Assembly (NCBI RefSeq): GCF_004340945.1
Contig: NZ_SLYD01000003.1
Span: forward strand, 535,816 to 599,815
Direction: 5' to 3'
Length of the DNA: 64,000 nucleotides
Source: Sphingomonas sp. PP-F2F-A104-K0414
GTDB taxonomy: Bacteria > Pseudomonadota > Alphaproteobacteria > Sphingomonadales > Sphingomonadaceae
The notes under the pieces are model-generated. The model saw only the letters and a program-made list of their open reading frames with translations, was not told the origin of the DNA and ran no database searches. Positions 1 through 7,389 of this stretch are shown one piece after another; the stretch's first letter is position 1; each line of letters starts with the position of its first letter. Both the position numbers and the translations under genes were made by a program.

Positions 1-1730
1 CCCCGGCAGTCGTCACCCAAGCCGAGGACGGCTGGCACCTCGCGCCGACCAAGCTCAGCTTCTCGGGGGGCGAGGCACAGGTCGGCGGCCGCTTCACCGC
101 CGCCAGCACCGCGATCGACGCCAGCCTGACGCGGATGCCGCTCGCGATCCTCGACATCGCCTATCCCGGGCTCGGCCTCAGCGGCAGCGCGTCGGGGAGC
201 GTCACGGTCGCCACCGCGAACGGTGCCGCGCCGACCGGCAAGGCGAACGTCACGATCCGCGGGCTCAGCCGCGCGGGCCTCGTTCTCTCGTCACGCCCGA
301 TCGACGTCGGCGTCGCGGCGGTGCTCTCCCCCGACAAGCTCGGCCTGCGCGCCGTCATCGCGTCGGCGGGCAAGACGATCGGCCGTGCGCAAGCCCAGCT
401 CGCGCCGCTCGGGCAGGGGGATTTCGCCTCGCGGATCAGCAACGCCCGCCTGTTCGGACAGCTGCGGTATAGCGGCCCCGCCGACACGCTCTGGCGTCTC
501 ACCGGGGTCGAGCTGTTCGACCTGTCGGGCCCGGTCGCGATCGGCGCGGACGTCGTCGGCACCCTCGCCAACCCGACGCTCCGCGGGATCGTCCAGGCGA
601 ACGGCGCGCGGATCGAGAGCGCGACCACCGGCACCGTCCTGTCCAACGTCCAGGCGAGCGGCCGGTTCGGCGGATCGCGACTCGTGATCGACCGGTTCGG
701 CGCCGACGCCGGCAAGGGCGGGCGAGTCACCGGCACCGGCCAGTTTGAGTTCGCCGCCGCCAACGGTGTCGGCCTCGACCTGACCTTGCAGGCCGACAAG
801 GCGGTGATGATCAACCGCGACGACATCGGCGCGACCGTCTCCGGACCGCTCACGTTCAAGTCGAACGGCTCCGGTGGCACGATCGCGGGCGACGTGGTGT
901 TGAACAAGAGCCGCTACCGCCTCGGCCAGGCCACAGCCGCCAGCGCGGTGCCGCAACTCAACATCCGCGAGATCAACCTGCCCGACGGTGGCGAGGAGAT
1001 CGAGACGCCGACCAAGCCCTGGACGCTGGCGATCAAGGCGCGCGCGCCGAACCAGGTGATGGTCAGCGGGCTCGGGCTTACCAGCGAATGGTCCGCCAAC
1101 CTCCAGATCGCCGGCCAGCCCGAGAACCCGGCGATCACCGGCCGCGCGACGCTGATCCGCGGCGACTACGAGTTCGCCGGGCGCAAGTTCGAGCTGGCAC
1201 GCGGCGTGATCCGCTTCGACGGACAGGTGCCGGCGAACCCCGCGCTCGATATCGAGGCGAATGCGGATTCGACCGGCCTCAGCGCGTCGATCCGGGTGAC
1301 CGGTTACGCGCTGAAACCGGAGATCAGCTTCACCAGCACGCCCGCCTTGCCCGAGGACGAGCTGCTCTCCCGCCTGCTGTTCGGTACCTCGATCACCAAC
1401 CTGTCGGCACCTGAAGCGCTGCAACTGGCGGCGGCGGTCGCGGCGTTGCAGGGCGGCGGCAATGGCCTCAACCCGATCAACGCGGTGCGCCGTGCGGCCG
1501 GCCTCGACCGCCTGCGCATCCTGCCGGCGGACCCGCAGACCGGGCAGGGGACGTCGATCGCGGCGGGCAAATACGTGACGCGGCGGCTATATGCGGAGAT
1601 CGTCACCGACGGGCAGGGCTATTCCGCCACCCAGGTCGAGTTCCAGGTCACCCGCTGGCTGTCGCTGCTGTCGAGCATCTCGACGCTCGGTCGTCAGAGC
1701 GCGAACGTCCGCGTGTCGAAGGATTATTGA
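1..1730 (+). CDS. tamB: TamB C-terminal part (5' truncated by window edge)
   Basis: The reading frame is open from base 3, so the gene starts before the window and only about 575 C-terminal residues are seen. It is rich in short beta-strand segments with repeated IxGxxxLxxG-like turns. It ends with the conserved DUF490/TamB tail: an ARGVIRFDG stretch near 1200, then a PALPEDELLSRLLFG block near 1345, then a hydrophobic/glycine region and a C-terminal beta-barrel-like end. TamB is an inner-membrane anchored periplasmic protein that spans to the outer membrane, works with TamA and is implicated in autotransporter assembly and phospholipid transport. tamA would be expected just upstream. The identification is firm; the N-terminal signal anchor cannot be checked here. 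Confidence 0.9.
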   Translation, partial: PAVVTQAEDGWHLAPTKLSFSGGEAQVGGRFTAASTAIDASLTRMPLAILDIAYPGLGLSGSASGSVTVATANGAAPTGKANVTIRGLSRAGLVLSSRPIDVGVAAVLSPDKLGLRAVIASAGKTIGRAQAQLAPLGQGDFASRISNARLFGQLRYSGPADTLWRLTGVELFDLSGPVAIGADVVGTLANPTLRGIVQANGARIESATTGTVLSNVQASGRFGGSRLVIDRFGADAGKGGRVTGTGQFEFAAANGVGLDLTLQADKAVMINRDDIGATVSGPLTFKSNGSGGTIAGDVVLNKSRYRLGQATAASAVPQLNIREINLPDGGEEIETPTKPWTLAIKARAPNQVMVSGLGLTSEWSANLQIAGQPENPAITGRATLIRGDYEFAGRKFELARGVIRFDGQVPANPALDIEANADSTGLSASIRVTGYALKPEISFTSTPALPEDELLSRLLFGTSITNLSAPEALQLAAAVAALQGGGNGLNPINAVRRAAGLDRLRILPADPQTGQGTSIAAGKYVTRRLYAEIVTDGQGYSATQVEFQVTRWLSLLSSISTLGRQSANVRVSKDY

Positions 1731-1773
1731 GCGTTCCCGGTTGCTCACGCGCGATTTTCGCGAATTACTACCT

Positions 1774-1870
1774 CCCCGGCGAAGGCCGGGGCCCAACTGG
1801 AAAGGTCACAGTAACAAAATGCTGCCCTTGGTCATGACCGTCCCCCAATTGGGCCCCGGCCTTCGCCGGG
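1774..1870. repeat. Family A palindromic repeat, copy 1
   Basis: Two inverted arms, CCCCGGCGAAGGCCGGGGCC and its complement, flank a conserved core reading TTGGAAAGGTC-like then CAGTAAC. The same composite lies at 32349-32446 and 39318-39415. It sits between tamB and nagZ. It can fold into a long hairpin and may act as a terminator or processing site; no protein is encoded. Confidence 0.8.
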
Positions 1871-1893
1871 ATGGTGGCCTTATGTCGCGCAGG

Positions 1894-1920
1894 CCCTTCG
1901 ACTTCGCTCAGGGCGAACGG
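1894..1920. repeat. Family C repeat, single arm
   Basis: A 27-base arm built around CTTCGACTTCGCTCAGGGC lies just before nagZ. The same sequence occurs as both arms of an inverted repeat at 26903-26975. It is followed by an A/T-rich stretch, TAAGAAAATTTTTTCGG, that leads into nagZ. Confidence 0.7.
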
Positions 1921-1951
1921 TAAGAAAATTTTTTCGGTTTAGGACCCAGTC

Positions 1952-2953
1952 ATGAAGCCCGTCATCTTCGGCCTGTCCGGCCCCGTCCTCACGCCCCAGG
2001 AACGCGCGTTCTTCGCCGAGTGCGAGCCTGCTGGCTACATCCTGTTCAAGCGCAACATCGTCGACCGCGCGCAGGTCCGCGCGCTGACCGACTCGCTCCG
2101 TGCCTTGGCAGGACGCGACGATCTGGCGATCCTGATCGACCAGGAGGGGGGACGCGTCGCGCGGATGGGGCCCCCTGAATGGCCCGCATTCCCTGCGGGC
2201 CCGGTGTTCGACGCGGCGTACGAGCGTGCGCCGATGACTGCGATCCAGGCGGCGCGCGCAAACGGTCAGGCGCTGGGGGTGATGCTCAGCGAGGTCGGCA
2301 TCACCGTCGACTGCGCGCCGCTGCTCGACGTGTCGCAGCCGGATACGACCGAGGCGGTGTCGTGCCGCACCTACGGGTCGGACCCGATGCGGGTGGCGGC
2401 GTTGGGTCGGGCGATGCTCGAGGGTCTGGCAGAAGGCGGCGTCGTTGGTGTCGTCAAGCACATGCCCGGTCACGGTCGCGCCAAGCTCGACACGCACCAC
2501 CACCTCCCGACAGTCACCGCGTCCGATGCCGAACTCGAGATCGACCTCGAACCCTTCCGCACGCTCAATCAGGCGCCGATGGGCATGACCTCGCACATCG
2601 TCTTCGACGCGTGGGACGCCGACCGCCCCGCGACGCTGTCGCCGATCGTGATCGAGCGGATCATCCGCGAGCGGATCGGCTTCGATGGGCTGCTGATGAC
2701 CGACGACATCGATATGAAGGCGCTGTCGGGGACTGCCGGCGACAAGGCGGCGGGCGCGATCGCTGCAGGCTGCGACATCGTCCTCGACTGCTGGGCCCGC
2801 ATGGACGAGATGGTCGAGATCGCCGGGCGGCTGGGGGAGATGTCGGAGATATCGCGCGCGCGGCTCGACTGCGCGATGGCGTCGGTCGGACCCGCCCAGG
2901 GTGACTTTGCGGAACTGATCGCAACGCGGGATGCGCTGCTGGAGCGAGCCTGA
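1952..2953 (+). CDS. nagZ: beta-N-acetylhexosaminidase (GH3)
   Basis: This 333-residue cytosolic enzyme removes GlcNAc from anhydro-muropeptides during cell wall recycling. It shows the family 3 glycoside hydrolase core: LIDQEGGRVAR at 61-71, the KHMPGHG motif near 169 followed by the Asp-x-His dyad (D180, H182) that serves as acid/base in NagZ enzymes, and the MTDDIDMKAL loop near 249 that carries the nucleophile Asp. There is no signal peptide, as expected for NagZ. In sphingomonads nagZ commonly sits just before scpA-scpB-tatABC, as here, although an LprI-like gene on the other strand and a tandem repeat intervene. The start is the first ATG after the repeat region. The length is normal for single-domain NagZ. 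Confidence 0.95.
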   Translation: MKPVIFGLSGPVLTPQERAFFAECEPAGYILFKRNIVDRAQVRALTDSLRALAGRDDLAILIDQEGGRVARMGPPEWPAFPAGPVFDAAYERAPMTAIQAARANGQALGVMLSEVGITVDCAPLLDVSQPDTTEAVSCRTYGSDPMRVAALGRAMLEGLAEGGVVGVVKHMPGHGRAKLDTHHHLPTVTASDAELEIDLEPFRTLNQAPMGMTSHIVFDAWDADRPATLSPIVIERIIRERIGFDGLLMTDDIDMKALSGTAGDKAAGAIAAGCDIVLDCWARMDEMVEIAGRLGEMSEISRARLDCAMASVGPAQGDFAELIATRDALLERA

Positions 2954-3030
2954 CAGAAAACATGCACGCATCGATGCAAAAACCCGAAATTTTGCACCGG
3001 GCTTTGCTGTCCTGAGGAGCAGCCGTTCCG

Positions 3031-3459
3031 CTACCCACGACCATCTGACAAAGCACTATCGATGGCAGGGCGTGGTAGTAAAGGAGGTGTGCTATCTGGA
3101 TAAGTCAGCCAGTTGCGCCAGATCACATAAGTGCGGAGACGTGTAAGTCGAGTGCGGCACTCAATCTCCATGCTGGTTCTGATTGTACCATCACGATATT
3201 TCTCGAAAACAGTGCCGCATTCTGGGTCTCTGTACGACAGCCATGATCGTTCAGCTTGAATAAGCCCTTTGGCTACGGAGGCTCCGCGCTCATTGCGAAC
3301 TCGCCGAACGGCCATGACATAGTAGCCGTTCAGATCGGCATCGGCCTCACCAAAGCGCGCTGCAAGGCACGCATTTACCTCTATCGTGCTTGTACCTGGG
3401 CATGGAGCAGAGCTGGGATTGTTACTGGCGACTATCGCTAACGCTAGAAGGGACAGCAC
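3031..3459 (-). CDS. LprI/DUF1311-family secreted protein
   Basis: This 142-residue protein starts with a short hydrophobic segment (LLALAIVA), probably a signal peptide. It has four cysteines and the DUF1311 hallmarks: a CLAARFGEADADLN region near 31 and QAERSWLSYRDPEC near 88. Proteins with this domain include LprI, a lysozyme inhibitor, but most members are uncharacterised, so only the family is claimed. Translation starts at GTG (3459), chosen because an AAGGAG sits about 8 bases upstream. The gene lies alone on the minus strand, convergent with nagZ. A proline-rich tail (DSTPPLLPRP) ends the protein. Confidence 0.75.
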   Translation of the reverse strand: MLSLLALAIVASNNPSSAPCPGTSTIEVNACLAARFGEADADLNGYYVMAVRRVRNERGASVAKGLIQAERSWLSYRDPECGTVFEKYRDGTIRTSMEIECRTRLTRLRTYVIWRNWLTYPDSTPPLLPRPAIDSALSDGRG

Positions 3460-3772
3460 GGAATTTCTCCTTGAGGGGCTAGCCGAGTATTAGCTTGTCG
3501 ATCCAACAGGAAAAACATTGTTCAGTTGATGCGAAAATTACAGACTTTGCATCGATCCGAAAACGGCGAAAAACCGGCTGGACGGCTGGACGGCTGGACG
3601 GCTGGACGGCTGGACGGCTGGACGGCTGGACGGCTGGACGGCCGTGCGGAAATCCGATGCGTAAGAGGTCGCGGTACCGGATGCTCACGGGGCATAAGCG
3701 AGTGGCGCGAGTCTATCGCCCGCCCTTCCTTTCACGGATGCCGAACCGCCGACGATCCTGTATCTCGCCCTA
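3460..3772. other. Intergenic region before scpA
   Basis: These 313 bases contain the ribosome binding site of the minus-strand LprI-like gene (near 3468), then an A/T-richer stretch to about 3575, then the octamer tandem repeat at 3576-3639, and the upstream region of scpA. The open frames crossing the octamer array encode only repeated Gly-Trp-Thr-Ala-Arg-Leu-Asp strings and are not genes. No clear promoter was recognised. Confidence 0.6.
3576..3639. repeat. Tandem octamer repeat GGCTGGAC x 8
   Basis: Eight perfect head-to-tail copies of GGCTGGAC are followed directly by a diverged GGCC. It lies about 130 bases before the scpA start. Perfect short arrays of this kind are prone to slippage, so copy number may vary between strains. 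The unit is not a multiple of three, and no credible frame runs through it, so it is a spacing or regulatory element if it does anything. Confidence 0.95.
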
Positions 3773-4495
3773 ATGAGCGACGCACAACTGACGCTGGATC
3801 TCGACGGGTGGGAGGGGCCGCTCGATCTGTTGCTATCGCTCGCGCGCGGGCAGAAGGTCGATCTGCGGAAGATTTCGATCCTCGCGCTGGTCGAGCAGTA
3901 TCTCGCCTATGTCGACTCCGCGCGCGCGCTGAAGCTGGAACTGGCGGCGGACTATCTCGTGATGGCGGCGTGGCTGGCGTATCTGAAATCGGCGTTGCTG
4001 TTGCCGCGCGATCCGCTCGCCGAGCCGGACCCGGAAGAACTCGCGCTGCGGCTGCAACTCCGGCTCGAGCGGCTGAGTGCGATGCGCGAGGCCGGCGCCC
4101 GGCTGATGGCGCGCGATCGTACCGGGCGTGACGTCTTCCTGCGTGGGGCACCCGAAGGGCTGCGGACGGTCCGGAAGGCGGCGTGGCAGGCGGAGATCTT
4201 CGACCTGATCGCCGCTTACGGTCGGATTTCCGCGCGGATGCGGCCCGTTATGCACGTCGTCGCCGACCGTGAGGTAATGACGCTGGAGGCGGCGCTGGAG
4301 CGCGTGTCGATGTTGGTCGGCGAACGGATCGACTGGAGCGTGATCGAAAGCTTCCTGCCCGAAGCAGGCGAACGGTTGCGGCGCTCGGCGCTCGCATCGA
4401 GTTTCGTCGCGGCACTCGAACTCGCGCGACAGGGCAAGATCGAGCTGCGTCAGGCCTCGCCTTTCGCCCCACTCTATCTCAGGGCGCGCGCATGA
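3773..4495 (+). CDS. scpA: Segregation and condensation protein A (kleisin)
   Basis: This 240-residue kleisin bridges SMC heads with ScpB in the chromosome condensation complex. The N-terminal segment DGWEGPLDLLLSLARGQKVD (11-30) is the typical ScpA SMC-binding region. The C-terminal winged-helix part ends in KIELRQASPFAPLYLRA, also typical. The middle is helical and rich in Leu, Glu and Arg. It overlaps scpB by four bases (ATGA), so the two are translationally coupled. The ATG at 3773 has no obvious Shine-Dalgarno. The octamer repeat lies upstream, so an effect of copy number on scpA expression is possible but not shown. Confidence 0.95.
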   Translation: MSDAQLTLDLDGWEGPLDLLLSLARGQKVDLRKISILALVEQYLAYVDSARALKLELAADYLVMAAWLAYLKSALLLPRDPLAEPDPEELALRLQLRLERLSAMREAGARLMARDRTGRDVFLRGAPEGLRTVRKAAWQAEIFDLIAAYGRISARMRPVMHVVADREVMTLEAALERVSMLVGERIDWSVIESFLPEAGERLRRSALASSFVAALELARQGKIELRQASPFAPLYLRARA

Positions 4496-5100
4496 CGCTG
4501 CCGGACGATTACGTACGCGCGGTGGAGGCGGTGCTGTTCGCGGCCGAGAGCCCGCTGACGATCGACTCGATCCGCGCGCATGTCGGGGCGGGCGATGTCC
4601 GCGCGGCGCTGGGCCGGCTGACGGCCGATTATGCCGGGCGCGGTATCCATATCGTCCGGCGCGGCGAACGCTGGCAGTTCCAGACCGCGCCGGACATGGC
4701 GCACATGCTCCGCCGCGACCGCGAGGAGCCGCGTAAACTCAGTCGCGCGGGGATCGAGACGCTGGCGATCATCGCCTATCACGAGCCGGTCACCCGCGCG
4801 GAGATCGAGGCGATTCGCGGGGTGCAGATCTCTAAGGGGACGCTCGACGTACTGATGGAGGCGGGCTGGGTAAAACCGGCGGGGCGGCGCGAGGTGCCGG
4901 GGCGGCCGCTTATGTTCGCGACGAGCCCCGAATTTCTCGTCCATTTCGGGCTGGCGAGCCGCCGCGACCTGCCGGGGATCGACGATCTGCGCGCTGCGGG
5001 GCTGCTCGATCCGGTCGATCTCGCCTTCGATCGGCTTGAAGATGATGAAGATGGCAGTGGGGTGGCGCAATCTCTGGCATTGGGACGGGATGAGCCTTAG
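4492..5100 (+). CDS. scpB: Segregation and condensation protein B
   Basis: This 202-residue partner of ScpA has two winged-helix domains over about residues 5-165. The recognised blocks are VEAVLFAAESPLT at the start, LSRAGIETLAIIAYHEPVTRAEIEAIRG (two pieces near 84-111) and the wing GRREVPGRPLMFATSPEFL near 133. ScpB dimerises and binds the ScpA middle region. The start ATG at 4492 overlaps the scpA stop. It is followed 28 bases later by tatA, so scpA-scpB-tatABC probably form one transcript, as in many alphaproteobacteria. Confidence 0.95.
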   Translation: MTLPDDYVRAVEAVLFAAESPLTIDSIRAHVGAGDVRAALGRLTADYAGRGIHIVRRGERWQFQTAPDMAHMLRRDREEPRKLSRAGIETLAIIAYHEPVTRAEIEAIRGVQISKGTLDVLMEAGWVKPAGRREVPGRPLMFATSPEFLVHFGLASRRDLPGIDDLRAAGLLDPVDLAFDRLEDDEDGSGVAQSLALGRDEP

Positions 5101-5128
5101 ATAGGGTCCAGTTTTCAGGAGAATGGCC

Positions 5129-5374
5129 ATGGGCGGTTTTAGCCCGATTCACTTGCTCGTCCTCGCGGTAGTCGCGATCCTCCTTCTTGGCGGCGGTCGG
5201 TTCTCGAACCTGATGGGCGACGTCGCGAAGGGCGTGAAGAACTTTAAGAAGGGCATGTCGGAGAACGACGACGAGACGCCGGCCAAGCCGTCGGCGCGGA
5301 TCGAAGCGCAGAAGTCTGCCGATCCCGCGTTCGACCGCGACGGCAATCGCGTCCGCGACGACCGTCCTGCCTGA
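5129..5374 (+). CDS. tatA: Twin-arginine translocase subunit TatA
   Basis: This is an 81-residue TatA: a short periplasmic N-terminus, one membrane helix (about 6-20, ending LLLGGGRF), then the amphipathic helix MGDVAKGVKNFKKGM and a charged disordered tail. TatA oligomers form the pore-like assembly of the Tat pathway, which exports folded proteins. Two in-frame ATGs exist at 5123 and 5129. The AGGAG at 5117-5121 is only one base from the first but seven from the second, so 5129 is chosen. The usual FG hinge is altered to GGGRF, which is tolerated in the family. Confidence 0.93.
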   Translation: MGGFSPIHLLVLAVVAILLLGGGRFSNLMGDVAKGVKNFKKGMSENDDETPAKPSARIEAQKSADPAFDRDGNRVRDDRPA

Positions 5375-5427
5375 AGCGATCGTGCTTGAAGTTGGCAGAG
5401 TTGAAGACCCTAGATAGGCGCGGCTGA

Positions 5428-6027
5428 ATGTTCGATATCGCGCCCTCCGAGTTCCTGCTCGTGGCATTCGTCGCGCTCGTCGTGATCGGTCCCAAGGACC
5501 TTCCCAAGGCGATGCGCGTGGTCGGCTATTGGGTCGGCAAGGCGCGTGGCGTCGCGCGACAATTCCGCTCTGGCTTCGATTCGATGGTTCGCGAGGCCGA
5601 ACTCGAAGAGATGGAAAAGCGCTGGGCGTCGGAAAACGAACGCATCATGCGCGAGCATCCGCAAACGGGTGCGGACGCAGCCGCGGATACTGCACAGGTC
5701 GTGCACTCGCCGGAAACGGAAGAGCACCGGCGCGATTACCGGTCTATCGACGATGCGGACGATCACACGAACGAGCCGGTGATGGTCGAGAAGCCGGTAG
5801 TGGCTGCCGCTCCGTCCGACGGCGCTCCCCCCGCCGCGTCATCGTCCGCCGCCGCCTCATCCACTGGCGCCTCGTCTACCGCCACCTCGTCCGACACGGC
5901 TGCGGTTCCGACCGACCATGACGGTAAGCCGCTCGCGGATCGTGGTAAGGATGCTCTGGATAGCCCGGTCTCGACCGTGGTCCATCCCGACGACAAGACC
6001 GGCAAGTCCGACATAGCGTCATCGTGA
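5428..6027 (+). CDS. tatB: Twin-arginine translocase subunit TatB
   Basis: This 199-residue TatB begins MFDIAPSEFLLVAFVALVVIG. It has the conserved Glu8 and a membrane helix, then the Gly-Pro hinge, then an amphipathic helix (DLPKAMRVVGYWVGKARGVA) and a long acidic region. TatB and TatC form the receptor that recognises twin-arginine signal peptides. The C-terminal third (about 135-165) is a low-complexity Ala/Ser/Thr linker, so length there is probably variable. It lies 53 bases after tatA and 43 before tatC. Confidence 0.95.
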   Translation: MFDIAPSEFLLVAFVALVVIGPKDLPKAMRVVGYWVGKARGVARQFRSGFDSMVREAELEEMEKRWASENERIMREHPQTGADAAADTAQVVHSPETEEHRRDYRSIDDADDHTNEPVMVEKPVVAAAPSDGAPPAASSSAAASSTGASSTATSSDTAAVPTDHDGKPLADRGKDALDSPVSTVVHPDDKTGKSDIASS

Positions 6028-6070
6028 GTGTCATGGTCGTGAACGCCTCCCCAAACGCCGAAAGCATAGC

Positions 6071-6853
6071 ATGAGCGAGATCGACGCAAGCCGGGCGCCG
6101 TTGCTCGACCATCTGATCGAGCTGCGGCGGCGCTTGCTGTACTGCATCGCCGCGCTGGTCGTGACGTTCGGGATCGCGATGTATTTTGCCGAGGATATCT
6201 TCGGCTTCCTGGTCCACCCGCTGCTCGCGGCGGGGCAGAACAAGGTGATCTATACCGAGATCTTCGAGGCGTTCTTCGTCCAGATCAAGGTGGCGTTCTT
6301 CGCGGCGATGATGCTGTCGTTCCCGGTGATCGCGAACCAGCTCTGGCAGTTCGTCGCGCCGGGCCTGTACAAGAAGGAGAAGCGTGCGCTCCTGCCGTTC
6401 ATCCTCGCGACCCCGGTGCTGTTCCTGACCGGCGCGGCGATGGCCTATTACATCGCCATTCCGATGGCGCTGCACTTCCTGCTCGGGTTCGACGGGATGG
6501 TCGGCGGGATTCACCGCGAGGCGCTGCCGGCGATCGGCAACTACCTCTCGTTCACGATGCAATTCCTGTTCGGCTTCGGGATCTCGTTCCTGCTGCCGGT
6601 GCTGCTGATGCTGCTGGAGCGGGCAGGGATCGTCACGCGTAAGCAGCTGATCGGTGCGCGGCGCTACGCGATCGTTGCGGCCTTCGCGATCGCAGCGGTG
6701 CTGACGCCGCCGGATATCGGGTCGCAGCTGTTGCTGGCGATCCCGCTGGTCATTCTGTACGAACTCGCGTTGATCGGCATCTGGTTCACCGAGCGTAGCC
6801 GGGCAAAGGCCAAGGCGGTCGAGGGCGAGTCCACCGATATCGTCGAAAGCTGA
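6071..6853 (+). CDS. tatC: Sec-independent translocase subunit TatC
   Basis: This 260-residue integral membrane protein has the six membrane segments of TatC. The N-terminal PLLDHLIELRRRLLYC contains the conserved Glu/Arg signal-peptide-binding surface. The first periplasmic region and later segments (FVAPGLYKKEKR, VLTPPDIGSQLLLAIPL) are typical. TatC is the core receptor of the Tat system. It is the last gene of the scpAB-tatABC run and is followed by a strong bidirectional hairpin. Confidence 0.97.
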   Translation: MSEIDASRAPLLDHLIELRRRLLYCIAALVVTFGIAMYFAEDIFGFLVHPLLAAGQNKVIYTEIFEAFFVQIKVAFFAAMMLSFPVIANQLWQFVAPGLYKKEKRALLPFILATPVLFLTGAAMAYYIAIPMALHFLLGFDGMVGGIHREALPAIGNYLSFTMQFLFGFGISFLLPVLLMLLERAGIVTRKQLIGARRYAIVAAFAIAAVLTPPDIGSQLLLAIPLVILYELALIGIWFTERSRAKAKAVEGESTDIVES

Positions 6854-6876
6854 AGGCTACCAAAGACCGATACGAA

Positions 6877-6910
6877 AACGGGGTCCGGTGCATGTGCACC
6901 GGACCCCGTT
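6877..6910. terminator. Bidirectional terminator hairpin after tatC
   Basis: A perfect 16-bp inverted repeat (6877-6892 and 6895-6910, arm AACGGGGTCCGGTGCA) with a two-base spacer lies between the convergent tatC and entericidin-like genes. The outer A-T pairs give A and T runs on both sides, as in a bidirectional Rho-independent terminator. Confidence 0.85.
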
Positions 6911-6930
6911 CCGTATCAAAAGCGCGAGGC

Positions 6931-7065
6931 TTACTTGGCGCTGTCTGCGGTCTTCGCGACGGTCTTGCCCGCCGATGCCACGTCCTTGCCTGCACCCTCA
7001 ACGGTGTTGCATGCCGAAACCATGAGCGCGCCTGCGACGACAACCAATCCAACCAACTTACGCAT
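6931..7065 (-). CDS. Entericidin-like small lipoprotein
   Basis: This is a 44-residue protein. A lipoprotein signal (MRKLVGLVVVAGALMVSAC, lipobox around Cys19) is followed by NTVEGAGKDVASAGKTVAKTA, the pattern of entericidin EcnA/EcnB peptides. Entericidin B in enterobacteria is a stress-induced membrane lipoprotein. Here the role is inferred only from family. The start at 7065 is fixed by an AGGAGG 7 bases upstream; the longer open frame beyond it is rejected. Upstream on the minus strand is a near match to an EcfG promoter (GGAAC at 7128-7132, 17-base spacer, then ATT instead of GTT). Confidence 0.85.
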   Translation of the reverse strand: MRKLVGLVVVAGALMVSACNTVEGAGKDVASAGKTVAKTADSAK

Positions 7066-7389
7066 GAAACTTCCTCCTAGAAAAGGCACGAATGCCACCG
7101 GGGGTGAAATGTTCGGGATGGCGGTTCGTTCCGATCGACCGGGCACTATTTGCGCGGATTCAGCGGCTTGCGCACGGGCATCGCGCACCGAACGATAAAG
7201 GCCCGGATGCATCACCGGGGGGGGAGGGTGATGCATCCGGGCCTATGACTTGGACAGCGAGAGCGGGGGGGCATAAAGTCGCTGTCCGTAATGTTGAACG
7301 GCGACCGCCCCAAGATGTTCCCGTCGCGCGACGATTATCCGAAAAAAACTAGGGCTAACAAGTATTAACCGTCAGCGACTTGCTGCCGA
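7066..7389. other. Intergenic region between the lipoprotein gene and phyT
   Basis: These 324 bases hold the upstream region of the entericidin-like gene (ribosome binding site near 7073, a near-consensus EcfG site at 7108-7132), the 18-bp terminator hairpin at 7199-7244 and about 145 bases of sequence before the phyT stop in which I see nothing further. Confidence 0.6.
7199..7244 (-). terminator. Long hairpin, probable terminator of nepR-phyT
   Basis: A perfect 18-bp inverted repeat (arms 7199-7216 and 7227-7244, containing GGATGCATCACC) encloses a 10-base purine loop. Read on the minus strand it is followed by TTTATCG. It lies about 145 bases past the phyT stop. Confidence 0.7.

Noticed and set aside
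161..1424. Long minus-strand frames opposite tamB, and similar long frames opposite other genes.
   Set aside because: They are composition shadows in GC-rich DNA, with Arg/Ala/Pro-rich products and no family motifs.
3576..3639. The octamer array as a CRISPR.
   Set aside because: Units are 8 bases with no spacers and there are no cas genes.
3526..4131. Open frame through the octamer repeat that continues antiparallel to scpA codon use.
   Set aside because: The product is a repeat string followed by an Arg/Ala-rich shadow of scpA; scpA in the other frame has clear family motifs.
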